Part shown: in pieces, positions 11,047 through 22,330 of the stretch
How the letters are laid out: the number at the start of each line of letters is the position of its first letter
How positions within the stretch are numbered: the stretch's first letter is position 1
NCBI RefSeq assembly: GCF_024586455.1
Contig: NC_065919.1
Span: 37,486,839 to 37,550,838, forward strand
Reading direction: 5' to 3'
Source of the DNA: Bactrocera neohumeralis
Taxonomy: Eukaryota; Arthropoda; Insecta; Diptera; Tephritidae
Length of the DNA: 64,000 nt
Notes under the pieces: model-generated
Seen by the model: the letters and a program-made list of their open reading frames with translations, nothing else
The model's database searches: none
What the model was told of the DNA's origin: nothing
Program-made: the position numbers and the translations under genes

Positions 11047-12066
11047 TGCCCATACACGAGCACACAAGTGCGTTCGATCGGTATGAATTCGTTTGCCCAT
11101 ACACGACACACAAATCCATTTTGCGTTCGTTCTTCACAGAGTTAACATGTGCGACAGGCAAGCGGAACATTTCTTGGAATTTATTTCTAATGTAGCATTT
11201 TTATCTATTTCTTTGTATTTCGTTAATAAGTTATTCCAACTTTTATTTTTCTTACACTTTGTATGAGCGCTTAGGCAAAAAGCGAAAACTTTGAAGCGTG
11301 ATTTCTCGGTTTTTCATTTTTACGATTATTCTTAATTGGCGGGCAGGATAGAAAAAAAAACTAAATCGTATGGAATTATTATCATTGACATAAAATTATC
11401 TTATATTTAAACTAAAAAAAAATATTAAGAAAAGTCAAGTTTTAATTGTATATTTTTAAATAGCATAAAATAAAATTCTTTTGAAAAGCCACTACTTATT
11501 CAATTTTTAATAAAATTTTAAATTTTACACTTTTTTTTTGAAATTTTCTTAGTTTAACTAGAAGATAAATTAATAAAAAATATGAATCTCTTTGAATTTT
11601 TTGTTTCCGATAGAAATTGCGACCTGCATCCTGCCCGCCGTCCGAAAAATGTACATGCGAGATGCATCGGGTAATTGCTTCCCAAAGGCAGAATATCAAA
11701 GATTTCGTATCCAAAAAATTTGTGAAAGATGTTCAAATATAGAACTATAAAGCCTAGAAATTTCGCTTGAATCAATTATTTCTTTCCCTCCCAAAAAAAT
11801 CCTTAAAAAAATCGATTTTTTGCAGCCTCGAAAGCAGGCTCTCCCATTAACTCTTGGCATTATCCGCGATCTTCACTGTTCGGCGACACGAGAGAAATGA
11901 GATTTTGTGCGCCGACAACGCCATACACGATAAACATGTTCGCGCACCGATCGTAAAAAATCAAACATTTTCGCGAACATGGATCGGTACGCGAACAAGC
12001 CCATACACGATAAACCGCAAGCGCACACATACCGATCGAACGCACTTGTGTGCTCGTGTATGGGCG
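11047..12066. mobile_element. 1-kb DNA element with about 36-bp TIRs, superfamily unknown
   Basis: Left end GCCCATACACGAGCACACAA continues for about 16 more bases to CGATCGGTAT. The right end is its exact mirror, ending TTGTGTGCTCGTGTATGGGC. The core CCCATACACGA (or CCATACACGA) is repeated subterminally near 11095, 11930 and 11998. A second, internal inverted pair GGCGGGCAGGAT / ATCCTGCCCGCC sits near 11338 and 11627. No transposase ORF and no clean TSD that I can define. Probably a non-autonomous (MITE-like) element. Confidence 0.7.
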
Positions 12067-12381
12067 CTTTTAACCGTGTAAACAAGGCAACGTTTATGCA
12101 AACATATCTAATAGAGTGATCGATTTGGACGAAAACATATAGCATATATATACATATGTACACATATTTAGGTATGGGAGTGTAATAAATGTTACACAAA
12201 GTCAAAAGTGGAAAATTAAATATTTGTAATAAAAGTGGAATTTCGAACTTTACTTTACTTTAAGAGCATGGTCAAAGAAGATGGTTTGTGTTCCCCAGCT
12301 GAATGAGTTACATCACTTTATAATTGTAAGGTAAAATTTTGTGAGATAAGCGTAAGTAAATCTTGCAAACGAGCACCTTAA

Positions 12382-14234
12382 CCCTTTCGGGACGGAGTTT
12401 TATTTGAAAACCGGAAATAGTCTCAACAAAAATTTCTGCTCATACTGAAAGATTGGGCTAAAAAATTATGTCCTGCATACTCAGAAATCCTAAAATCGTA
12501 CTTTTATCCTGGGACATATTATCCCAATAAACATTTACTGTGGGATATAAAATCCCAATAAGAGTTTTTGACGACTATTGTAAATTTGAGAAATAAATAA
12601 AATCTTAGAAAAATAGCTATATTGTAATGAAATTTCATATTTATTTGAGTTATTATTAAGATAATTTTAATATAATGTGATGTAACTATTAATTTAATTT
12701 GTGGAAGGGTCCAAAACATTTGTAGCACAACGCGTTGTTACAGCCAGAACAGATCATTTTAGTTCGCTTTTCGATTCCAAGTGAAGTGCAGCGGACGCAG
12801 CGGCAACGCTTCTCCTGCTCCACTAGCAAGTGATATCCAACGTTAAGGCTATCAGTTTTTGTGCGTTTAGGAGTTCTTCCTCCCTGTCGACGAGGCATCG
12901 TCTCACGACTTTTATTTCCTTCGAAAATCATTGCTTCAGCAAGGGGCACAAGAAAGTCTTTTAGTGATAACTTTTGCTTCTTATGTTCAGTATAAACATT
13001 CCATGAATTTGTGACGCTAACCATTAGTAGCTTGAAAAAAACCTTTTTCCACCACTTTTGAGATTTGCGATTGAAATCATAAACGGTTGTCTTTTGGTCG
13101 GCCAAGTCGACCCCACCCATAATTTTGTTATAGTCACTGATACATTTAGGGCATTTAATTTTCTTCTTCGATCCGTCTTTTTGCTTCCTCTCAACGTCTA
13201 CAGGCGATGGCTCATGACAATTCGAAGCTAAGAGGACTTCTTTTGATTCCATCCATCGGGCTGCCAAAATGCCACCAGAGGTGATTTGAAGCTGACTTTC
13301 TCCTCTTGCCAACTTTCCGACAAATTTAGGTGTATTCTTTCTGTTTTGCATGTATGTCCCAAGTGCGGGATATGGGATAGTTTCTAACAGTTTAATTGAG
13401 GTAAAAAAGCGGTCAAAGGCTAAACACCTTACTTCTCACGAATTGAAGAAACCAATTTCAAAACGACTTTTACTCCAAGAGTGGTAGGTACAGACTGTAC
13501 AGCGTTTGCTTCCTTACCAGTATAAAGATTAAGATCGTAAGCGTATCCTGTCTTTGAGTCACATCGCATCCAAATTTTGATTCCGCGCTTTATTGGTTTC
13601 ATTGGCATATATTGCTTCATACTTGATCTACCTTTGAATTTTACCATGCACTCGTCAATAGACTGAAATGAACTTTCACTTCGAGCAGCTGCAAATGTTT
13701 GTTTCAGACATTGCACAACATCGGAGATATAATAATCTCTGTAACTGTCGGCGGGCTTACTGCAGTCATTGAAATATAACTTCGATGACAATAATAAATA
13801 GCGATCTCGTGATAAACACCTTTTCATAACTGAATTTCCCATCGATGGATTTTTGCTCCAATAGTCCTTCAGAGATGGCAACTTATTATAATGCATAATC
13901 AATGAAACGCCCAGAAATACCAAAATTTCATTAGCATCGGTTAAATTTCGCTTTGACTGAGCCCGATGATTCATAGCTGTCAGACGCTGATTAGTACATT
14001 CAGCAATTCGAATGCACAAACTGTAAGGAAATATCGTGGAAAACACTTTGAACTCGGTGCAAAACACTTTTTTATGCAAACAAATGCAAATTTTGTTGAT
14101 CACGCCTTTATTTCGACCGATTTCAGCAAATTAGTGAAGACAACTGTCACTTTGTCATGTGGCGTCTATGCGCTGAAATTTACCGCTATCTTTCTGTTTA
14201 CAATTAAAAATATACACTTAAATCTGTTTGTGGT
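12382..14234 (-). mobile_element. piggyBac-1, truncated at its 5' side
   Basis: TTAA (12378-12381) followed by CCCTTTCGGGACGGAG, the form of a piggyBac terminus, marks the 3' end of a minus-strand element. Two nearly identical palindromic words, TGGGAcatattaTCCCA and TGGGAtataaaaTCCCA, lie subterminally at about 12510-12556. The transposase gene follows on minus. The opposite terminus is not found before the family A repeat at 14235, so this end is lost. Confidence 0.8.
12689..14103 (-). pseudogene. piggyBac-1 transposase (one frameshift, N-terminus missing)
   Basis: Two frames join to a nearly complete PGBD-type transposase. The 13429-14103 half has ANEILVFLGVSLIMHYNKLP, the first catalytic Asp in QSIDECMVKFKGRSSMKQYM, and IKRGIKIWMRCDSKTG. 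Near 13430 the frame shifts; the second Asp region reads AFDRFFTSIKLLE. The 12689-13351 half has SDYNKIMGGVDLADQ (third Asp), a Trp-rich block, and a C-terminal Cys-rich domain (CRCVRC...CSGC...CYKC). All three Asp positions are conserved, so decay is recent, but the frameshift and missing start prevent expression. Confidence 0.9.
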
Positions 14235-14760
14235 ACTAATTATACCTGAGCAGGATTAGTAACACCCAGAAGGAAGGGTGGGAGACCCTATAAAGTATAC
14301 ATATATGTATATATGTAAATGATCAGTATGTCGAGCTGAGTCGATTTAGCCATGTCCGTCTGTCTGTCCGTCTGTCTGTATATATACGAACTAGTCCCTC
14401 AGTTTTTAAGATATCGCTTTGAAATTTTTCAAACGTCATTTTCTCTTCAAGCAGCTGCTCATTTGTCGGAACTGCCGATATCGAACCACTATAAAATATA
14501 GCTGCCATACGAACTGAACGATCGGAATCAAGTTCTTATGTATATGGAAAACTTTTACATTTAACAAGATATATTCACGAAATTTGGTATAGATTATTTT
14601 CTAAGGCAACAATGTAGTTTCCGAAGAAATTGTTCAGATCGACTCACTATAGCATATAGCTGCCATACAAACTGAACACATAGTTACTAACATAAATGCA
14701 CCTGTGAAGGGTATTTAGCTTCGGTGCATCCGAAGTTAACGTTTTTTCTTGTTCTTAATT
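14235..14760 (+). repeat. dispersed repeat family A, copy 2
   Basis: Collinear with 4255-4785 at high identity, including AACACCCAGAAG, GACCCTATAAAGTATA, the CTGTCTGTCCGTCTG run, both GCCATAC blocks and the CTTCGGTGCATCCGAAG tail. It lacks the short block reading TTAACTTTGTCACG present in copy 1. Confidence 0.8.
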
Positions 14761-15870
14761 TATATTGAATTCACTTCTAATAAGATTTCTTACTCCTGAC
14801 AGGCAACACTTTTGCGCAGATGTAAATTTAGAAGACGCCATTTTTAAAACCTAAATCGCCATTAAATTTTACATAATTTTTGTTGTGTTATAATGTTTCT
14901 TGTGTCAAAAAGCCTTAATTGGGGCAATATCTTCTCTGATATTTCATGATGTGGTTAAGCGCTGAATATAAATGGAATTGGTTTCGACAGTGTTCTAAGA
15001 TCTAAAATCTCGGATAATAAGATACATATATGTAGTAAGGAGGCTAAGTGAGTCTATGATCTATATTATAATTTAATAAGAAACCAAACATGATTGCAAT
15101 CATTACATCCTTTCACCAAATAATGAATGTTTCTTACTTGTTTAATATAAAGTTTTAAAAATCTAAAAATTTGGCTGCGGCTTTGATTTACAAAATTTGC
15201 GAAGTATTGTGTATTATTAGCAGTAGCATCTATGGTCAATGTGCCAATTATAATTGCCTTGAAAGCCATTTTCTTGACAGCTCACAAAAAATTGCGACTA
15301 ATACAGCAAATTTACGGCACTGTCCGCATGACATAGTTATGCATGCAATTTATGCTCTGCTTTGAATTTTGGGTGATTGCTGTACACTTGCAGGATATTT
15401 GGCTTTTATTTCTTCGGTTTTTGCTTTGTGGCGATATTTTTAAGGCAGACTGGATAACATCGACAAATCGTGAAAATTCGGCCGTCTCCGACTTTAATAC
15501 AATTTGAAACTTGAGAGAGAAAAAACTAACAGTTTTTCTCTAACTTCCATCGCGTTGTTGCACAATTTCGATTTCTTTGGCGCCGCGATCTGAAGGTACC
15601 GTTGGAAAGAGGAAGTCCTTCTGATTAAAAGATATTTTTTACCGCAAACGCTTAGTGTACGAGATATTCGACATTAAAGTTCGAAAATTCCTAAAATTCA
15701 AACATTTCAACTAGCTATATCACTACATTTAACACATTTTATGCACATGTTTCACTTCAAATTCATTTAATTAAACTGTAAACATTTAAACAAATTCACA
15801 ATATACGCTTGCTGCAGGTCTTATAAGTAAGAAATGTATATTTTAAAAATTAGTGAGGATCATTTATGTG
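14761..15870. other. non-coding, nothing recognised
   Basis: No TE protein motif, TIR or RNA gene visible. 15420-15720 reads like an older dispersed repeat (ACGAGATATTCGACATTAAA), but I could not match it elsewhere in the window. Confidence 0.45.
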
Positions 15871-16324
15871 CTAATCAGCCCTATTCTGAAAAAACCTCTC
15901 AACTGAGTTGAGAGGAAACATTTGAGAGATTTCTTGTGAGGCATATTTTGTGAGGCTATTCTTGCTCAAACCTCATAGGAAAAAAGCTCAAACAGCCTTT
16001 TTAAGAAAAATAAGCAAACAAAAAAGTATACAACAATGGATAATCAGCATATGTAAGTAATTTTGCAAATTTTAAATACATATACATATATATATATACA
16101 ATCAGCCCTGTCGTAGAATCCGACTTGGAATTGGTTTTTGCCGGAAATGAAAACCGATATCGGTTTCATTTGGTGTCGCGAAATTCTATCGGAATAAGCT
16201 TTTTTCGAACATGAGCAAACCCGATATTCGAATCAGCTGTTCCATTGATGTATTAAATTAAATTTACGCTTATTTGTAAACAAAAAGAACGATAGGCCTT
16301 TTAAAAAGTCGCTTTCGATGCTTA

Positions 16325-16530
16325 CAAGGTACATTGCAATATAACCCACAAAAGGTGGTTAAAATTGTCAATGTTTGTTGCGCACTGCACAACATCTGTC
16401 GGTGCTATAACATTGAATGCCCCAATATAGAAACTATCACCGTTTCCACAGAAGTTTACGAGGAAAATTGTGAAGTTTTATCACATCGCTTGATATTAAA
16501 TATTCTTCCTCGAGACCAAATGATAGTTCC
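16325..16530 (+). pseudogene. Hb-3 transposase, C-terminal tail only
   Basis: The frame YNPQKVVKIVNVCCALHNIC matches the C-terminal end of HARBI1-type transposases (compare Hb-6: VTSVINICCALHNIGKKFRI). All catalytic parts are deleted. Confidence 0.7.
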
Positions 16531-16915
16531 GAAACCCCTCCAACACTCTGAGCCATTCCACAAATGCGTACAATGGTTTCCTCCGTTTGGTTCAATGTAT
16601 ACTTAGAAAATGGTCCTCCACCAGTGGCTCGGGCTTCGATTTTATTCTGCGCCAACTTCTTTTTCACTTCGCTTTTCCAGTCCGTCCATATCTAAAAATA
16701 GGAGAAAAGAATTAGAAAATGGAATAGGATTTCCACCAGCATGAGTATGAAAGCATTGTTGATTACCTTCTTCCAACCGTTCACATCCTTTATTGGCGGG
16801 CCTGCGCTGTTAAGCGACTCTGCTAATTGTTGCCAAAGGGAGTCCACAAGCGCCTTTTCTCGTTTGGTAAACCCTCTGGCGATGTCGGGATACTTCTCCA
16901 TAAACTGCAACAGTA
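16510..16915 (-). pseudogene. Hb-3 Myb/SANT-like accessory protein fragment
   Basis: Minus-strand exon at 16738-16910 reads MQFMEKYPDIARGFTKREKA, LWQQLAESLNSAGPPIKDVN, GWKKV and ends at a donor. A second exon (about 16510-16690) gives IWTDWKSEVKKKLAQNKIEA, RATGGGPFSKYTLNQTEE and SVGGVSELSFGLEEEY. It is the same family as the Hb-1 and Hb-5 accessory proteins. Truncated C-terminally. Confidence 0.75.
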
Positions 16916-18429
16916 CATCATTTTGTCCTCTATTTTTATGTTTTCCCCTGGAAATCTTGAAATAGTATCAATGGTATGTTAATATTCAAATGTCAATTAC
17001 ATTTTACACTTTGGACAAAATATATGTATGTACTTACATTTTATAAGAAATAGTAGCGTGTAAATATGGCACATAAAATAAAAACGTTAGCGATGGTCTG
17101 ACCGTTTTGTTCCCGATAAGAAAACCTACAAACCCGGAATTCGCGACACCTTAAACCTATAAAAATGCGTTTCGAACATGAAAATCGATAAGATCGGATT
17201 GTGCGACACCTTTCGAAAAAAACTGTCGGATTGAAATGCGATACCGAGAAAATCGGATTCTACGACAGGGCCGAATAATTTCATATATTCCTAGGCGTAC
17301 AAAAACGGAAAGGACAACTCAGGAGCAGCTGCAACATTACATAATGTTTTCCAAGCAGCATCCTGAGTTGCAAGGGGGGAAGCTAACTCCGACCAACCCT
17401 CAAGGGCTGCAAATACTTTGGTCGTAGTTAGCAGATAATTTAAATGCCTTAAGAGGTCCAACTCGGTCGGCAGCCAAGTGGAGGGAGGTAAGTTCATAAA
17501 TGCTTGTGTATGTTTCACATTACTAAAATATGTTTCCATAGTCAGTGATGCATTGGAAACATCAGTTGCGATCGCGAGCGCGCAAACTGAAGGCACATGC
17601 GCAAGCGACTGGTGGAGGCCCTCCGATAAATGGAATGAGCGAATTCGAGGAGCAAGCAATTTCAACTTTTGGAGCAGCAGCGGTGGATGGATTGCCGGGT
17701 GTTGCGACTTTGGGTCACCAGCTAATATTTTAATTTAATATTTGTCGGACTATATATGAGGTAATAATTGGTCCGTTTCATACTTACAGGTTTTGCCGTT
17801 GTATTTAAATACAGTCACATCGCCTGCTCCAGCGCCAACACCAACAGTCACATCGCCTGCTCCAGCGCCAACAACAACAGTCGCATCGCCTGCTCCAGCA
17901 CCCTCGCCAGCAGTCACATCTCCTGCTCCAGCTTCTCCTGCTCTGAATTTAAATTTTTCTTCCTCGCCATCACCTCATTTTTCTTCCTCACCATCACCTC
18001 CATCTTCTTCCTTATCTCCTTCCATCTTATCTTCTCCTATGCCATCTCCTTCTTACATCCCTCCTGAAAAATTGACTGCAGCGAAGATGCTTGGGACAGA
18101 GCTAAAGAAAATGGAGGATCGGGAAAAGCGAAAGGAGGAGGCCATTGCTCTACAAAGGAAAATTGTAGAGCAAAATGTGCAGATGACAGGGGTGCTGACC
18201 CAAATGACAAAAGCACTAACCTCGCTGTCAGAGGTTATGGCTAAATTGTCTGAAAAATTAGATAAGTAATAATAAAAATGTAAAAAATAAAAAAAAATTA
18301 AATTAAATAAAATGAATTATTTAATAAATAAAATAAAATAAAATGAATTATTTAAAAATAAAGCGTCAAAAGTGAGTCAACACCTTAAAAGTTTGGTTTT
18401 CGTATAAATAAAAACACATCAATTCTAAT

Positions 18430-18900
18430 TATATCGGGTGATTTTTAAGAGCTTTAAAATTTGCAAATAAAACGTTAGATTGGTTCAAAATAAAATGAAT
18501 TATTTCGGTGGAATACCCATGATACTAAATGCACTTGCGTCAAAAGTGGAATATTGCTGGCTTATTTCTGTAGACTTTAGACTTGACGTAGCCCCACAAA
18601 AACTTGGTGGCCAACTGCCCATGCATCCCGAAAAATGCACTGTTTGGTGTGGTTTGTACGCTGGTGGAATCATTGGACCGTATTTTTTCAAAGATGCTGT
18701 TGGACGCAACGTTACGTTCGATGCTAACAAACTTTTTGTTGCCAAAAATGGAAGAACTGAACTTGGTTGACATGTGGTTTCAACAAGATGGCGCACATCA
18801 ACAGCTTCTTCTAATTATTCGGAGAACAAGCATAAAGCCTTTTATTCAGTATTAAAAGAACAAGAGCAAAAACACAACAACAAATAAACGGTGTGATTTT
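18430..18900. mobile_element. rearranged mariner-like fragment, head-to-head
   Basis: 18500-18600 on minus encodes the transposase tail FLWGYVKSKVYRNKPAIFHF. Immediately beyond, 18605-18850 on plus encodes an upstream part: HPEKCTVWCGLYAGGIIGPY, FFKDAVGRNVT, a frameshift, then VDMWFQQDGAH (catalytic Asp region of Tc1/mariner transposases). Two parts of one gene are thus in opposite orientation. The same junction recurs at 35676-35935. Copies of GCGTCAAAAGTGAGTCAACA flank it at 18363 and 18938. Confidence 0.75.
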
Positions 18901-18935
18901 CTAAACACACTTAAACCAAAAAATGTCATATTTTA

Positions 18936-19790
18936 CGCGTCAAAAGTGAGTCAACACTTTTGTTTAAAATTAAAATAAAAGAATAAATGTATATTTTTAT
19001 GGAAATAAGTTTTTGGTTTGGCCTCCTTTAGCCTTAATTACTTCTTCTAGTCTTCGTGGCATCGACTCTATCACCTTTTTTGTGTACTCCACTGGTATTT
19101 TTCTCCACTCCTCCAGCAATACGCATTCATTGTAGATTCAATAAAAGCAAGTTCACCAACTCCGGAAGCTGCAAAACATCCCCAGACCATTACCGGGCCT
19201 CCACCATGTTTTACCGTAGTTTGTAGATTTGGTTCATTGTATTCTGCATTCCTTTTTCGCCAGACTTTTCTGTGCTTTTCAGAACCAAAAATCTCAAATT
19301 TACTTTCGTCAGTAAAAAGGACAGAGCTCCAGAAAAATCTTTGTTTTTGTATTTTTGGGCATAATTTAATCGTTTGGCTTTGTTAACTTTTGAAATAAAT
19401 GGCTTCTTTCGCGGTCGGCGACCATGAAACCCATTTTTATGCAAAATTCTTCTAATTGTGCTGGCACTTACGGTCTTTTCGGATTCCGTTGTGATGTCTT
19501 TCGCAATCTATACGGCACTACTACCAGGTTTCTGTTTAACTGTAGAGATTATTTGCTTTACTTCCCTTTCATTCAGCCGTTTTGGTCGGCCTGATCGGTT
19601 AAAATTTTCTAATTGCTTATGGTTTTTAAATTTATCCACAATTTTTTTTATAGATGTGGGATGTCTTCCAACAATTTTAGAAATTTGTCGCAAAGATTTC
19701 CCATTTTTCTTTAAATCAATAATGATTTTCCTGGTTTCCAAGGATATTTCGGTTCTCATGATTTTATGTATATTAATTTGTTTACCTCAC
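18936..19790 (-). pseudogene. Tc1-like transposase with central deletion
   Basis: On minus, 19508-19759 encodes the paired-type N-terminal HTH: ETRKIIIDLKKNGKSLRQIS, VGRHPTSIKKIVDKFK, then a second RPKRLNEREVKQII helix. 19211-19444 gives MHKNGFHGRRPRKKPFISKV and YAQKYKNKDFSGALSFLLT (the first Asp region is altered). About 19170-19210 gives TVKHGGGPVMVWGCFAASGV. After a deletion of the second catalytic region, about 19005-19130 gives LLEEWRKIPVEYTKKVIESM, the C-terminal end. Only the left TIR-like GCGTCAAAAGTGAGTCAACA is seen. Confidence 0.85.
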
Positions 19791-20801
19791 TGAATTTCGG
19801 TGTCTTGTGATTCTTCTAAAACTTCTTCGAAGCCAAGGTCTGCAGCCACACCATGCTTCAGTAAAATTTTGTGAAGAATTGTACACGCGTAAATAATCAA
19901 CGACGCTTTTTCAGGTCTGTAATGGAGAATGCGGTGTTTTGAGAGGCACCGGATTCGTGACTTCAAAACACCAAAGACTCTCTCAATGGTATTACGTGCT
20001 TTGGCGTGCAACTTATTGTAACGCACTTCCCTTGCATTTGAAGGTTCAGCGACTGGCGTTAACAGCCATGGCTCCAATGGATGTCCTTAGTCACCTAACA
20101 ACCACGAATCACTTTGCGTGTTATAGGTATTTGTGAGGTGCATACGTGTTGGGGATGTGGTCCAAATACCAGAATCATGGCAAGACCCGGGAAATCTCGC
20201 GTTGACAACGGTGAACAGAAGTCGATGATCACAAACCTGCCAAAAATGCAAATATATATGTACATATGTATTAATAGAAAGATTGGTAAATAGTTTGTAT
20301 AATATAGAACATTACGTACTGCTTCTACATTAAGGCTGTAAAATCCTTTCCGGTTCATGAAAAGTGAAAGAGGAGTAGTGGCGTCTGTGCTTGAAGGTGA
20401 AACAATTCCAATATGGGTACAATCGATTGTGCCGATTGTGCCCTTGATCCCAAATTTCGTGTAAAATCTTTAAGAAAAAATTAATTTATTTATTTATATT
20501 TATTTATCTTACCCCTTCTTTGTATCTGAAACATCCTGCGCGCTTGAAGGGAAATAAATTTCACTGCCCTTAACATCCACAATTAATTTCGAAATAAAGT
20601 TCAGAGTTCGTTATACATAAGTAATTTACGTAGCGATTTTGGGAATCGAAATGTATTAATAAATGTTGTGTCCTGCATACTAAAAGGATCGCTTTTGTCT
20701 CGCAAACCCTTTAACACTTTCCTCCTACCGCCCGATTCCTCCTCCTCAACAATTGCCGCATATACAAATAATAGTTCCTCCATGCTAATTATAACACTCA
20801 A
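19787..20801 (-). pseudogene. Hb-2 DDE transposase (stops and frameshifts)
   Basis: From the N-terminus on minus: MEELLFVYAAIVEEEESGGR, MQDTTFINTFRFPKSLRKLL, then FGIKGTIGTIDCTHIGIVSP (first Asp, with Cys in place of the usual Gly), FMNRKGFYSLNVEAV, an intron or microsatellite-containing gap (20230-20330), FTVVNARFPGSCHDSGIW, and the second Asp in GD*GHPLEPWLLTPVAE where TAA replaces a Ser codon. Next comes KLHAKARNTIERVFGVLKSR (the catalytic Glu) and ILHYRPEKASLIIYACTILH. At least one nonsense mutation; inactive. Confidence 0.85.
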
Positions 20802-21079
20802 TTCTCAATTTTTTAAAAAATGTAAAATATTGATTTAAAACAAAACAAACACAGATGTTTTCTATTATGATGGCTGCTTTCACACGTCACTATAGTGAGA
20901 AACATCACTGTAGTGAGGTTGGTGACTTTTGTGAGGGCATGAGAATAGGGCTGAATAATTATGAGGAAATGGAGCGCTGCCATATTATAATAAGCAAATA
21001 TGAGCCATTCGCTGACATTTCTATTTTTCGCTATAATTCCTCTTTCTTTATTTAGCAATCTTAGTTTTGACAAAAATAA

Positions 21080-22330
21080 CCGTGCGATTCTGTAATGTGA
21101 GACAGTCTTAAGTCTCTAAATTTGAGATTTTAAGTTAGAGACAATTTTTGAGACTTGAGACGATTTTGCTATTCTGTAAGTAACAGTCACTAAAAATTTG
21201 CGAGTCTCTCAACTGAAAACGAACAGGTCTGACCATCTGTCACATTTGATTATTTAGAGATGTATGTATATAAAACCTGAATGAAAAAATACTGTCGATA
21301 ACAAATATTAAATTATCTTTAACGCAGTAAAAAAGATTAATTACCAATAAAAATAAAAATAAAATGTTGTATTTGAAATACGATAGAGCTAAAATTTATG
21401 TGAAATTGATTTTTTTTTTACTTTACCAAACACCAACAATCGATTATTATCTGTGATGATCTCTATAAGTGAATTGTCAATACATTCAAAATGGAAAACA
21501 AAAGTAAGTAAACGTTAAATTAAATTTGCTGTTATATTCTTTTACTTGTATATAATTAACTGTTACATTTCCAGAATCATTGCGCACAACAAAAGAGCAA
21601 ATTGAATGTTAATTTTCATTTCTAAAGCTTCATCCTGAAATGAAGCTCCACAAAAACGATCCCACGCGACCCAAAAGGTTGGAAGAGCTGTGGATAGAGC
21701 TTGCTCAGCAGCTAAACGCTTTGAAAGGTCCATCACGTTCGCCTACCAAATGCAAGGAGATAAATCTTTACATATACATACATACATATACACATATATA
21801 TATATTTATATAAGTATGTTTGTGTTTGAATCAGTGGAAAAGCCAGATTCACTCAAGGGCAAGAAAGGCGAAAGTAAGTAAGATATTAACAGGTGAAGGA
21901 CCAATGCATGAAATTCAAACCTCCGAGTTAGAAGAGCGGGCGATGGAAACACTAGGGAGGACCGTGGTTGATGGACTGCCTGATGTCCCAACTATTGGAG
22001 TAGAGGTATGATTATATAAAATCTTTGCGTATAATATGTTTATAAACATATTTTTTATTAGTAAATAAAATGGAATGATATTTTCTTTTTAAGTTTAGAA
22101 CGACATTATAATCAATATAGATCCGCAGAGTCCATCAGTAAGCGAGATGCCATAAACTTCACGTTCTCGAAGGCAGACTTCACAGGAAATGTTTGCTGAC
22201 ATGATGGCTACGATGAAGAGGAGGAGCGAAGAAGTGGCAAAATTTAGGGAGACATTGCAACAATGCTTCCAAAATGTTGCGGAGTCCTTAAACAATATGG
22301 CTAGTGCTTTTTAAAGTTGTCGGAAGCTGT
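21080..22330 (+). pseudogene. Hb-4 accessory gene, copy 1
   Basis: A possible element end (TTCTGTAATGTGAGACAG at about 21088) precedes exon 1 ATGGAAAACAAAA (21491-21503) with a GTAAGT donor. The exon from 21575 reads KSLRTTKEQIEC, then in-frame TAA, then FSFLKLHPEMKLHKNDPTRP, EELWIELAQQLNALKGPSRS. Later exons: QWKSQIHSRARKAKVSKILT, GEGPMHEIQTSELEERAMET, VDGLPDVPTIGVE, and 22104-22314 ending SEEVAKFRETLQQCFQNVAE and MASAF. It is closest to the Hb-2 accessory protein (WKHQLRSRARKLKAHAQATG). The stop makes it a pseudogene; no matching transposase lies beside it. Confidence 0.75.

Larger units (their letters stand above)
16105..17271. mobile_element. Harbinger deletion derivative Hb-3, nested in an Hb-2 intron
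   Basis: Perfect inverted ends GCCCTGTCGTAGAATCCGA (16105-16123) and its mirror (17253-17271). Neighbouring trinucleotides TCA and CGA differ at one position, a possible decayed 3-bp TSD. Contains only the tail of a plus-strand transposase and a minus-strand accessory gene. It lies wholly within the 16053-17294 intron of the Hb-2 accessory gene. Confidence 0.85.
16036..18269 (+). pseudogene. Hb-2 accessory protein (spliced, nonsense codon)
   Basis: Exon 1 ATGGATAATCAGCATAT (16036-16052) ends at GTAAGT. The intron holds Hb-3 and ends TTCCTAG at 17294. Exon 2 continues MRTKTERTTQEQLQHYIMFS and LQILWS, hits TAG at 17425-17427, then reads LADNLNALRGPTRSAAKWRE and a GTAAGT donor. The next exon gives WKHQLRSRARKLKAHAQATG, GGPPINGMSEFEEQ and VDGLPGVATLG, the Myb/SANT-like accessory signature. 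The last block (17793-18269) is Pro/Ala/Ser-rich, then a charged coiled coil ending ALTSLSEVMAKLSEKLDK. The stop codon and possible frame slips suggest a dead gene, though splicing signals are intact. Confidence 0.75.
15875..20954. mobile_element. Harbinger element Hb-2 with three insertions
   Basis: Ends TCAGCCCTATTCT (15875-15887) and AGAATAGGGCTGA (20942-20954) are inverted copies; TAA lies beside the left end and, after one extra base, beside the right, a plausible 3-bp TSD. Contents in order: accessory gene on plus (16036-18269, with Hb-3 inside its first intron), mariner and Tc1 fragments (about 18360-19790), and a DDE transposase on minus (19787-20801). The convergent gene order is that of PIF/Harbinger. 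The right end also carries inverted-repeat-like TCACTATAGTGA and CATCACTGTAGTGAGG words. Confidence 0.8.

Noticed and set aside
10725..11195. 156-codon plus frame with hydrophobic segments, resembling a small membrane protein
   Set aside because: It crosses the left TIR of the 11047-12066 element and has no recognisable motif; composition follows AT-rich DNA.
17768..18067. Alternative frame with CSSANTNSHIACSS repeats and a hydrophobic FFF-rich end
   Set aside because: It is an out-of-frame reading of the Pro/Ala/Ser-rich accessory exon at 17793-18269, which has family support.
15875..20954. Hb-2 ends as a single element with a perfect 3-bp TSD
   Set aside because: TIRs match, but TAA is offset by one base on the right, so I report the TSD only as plausible.
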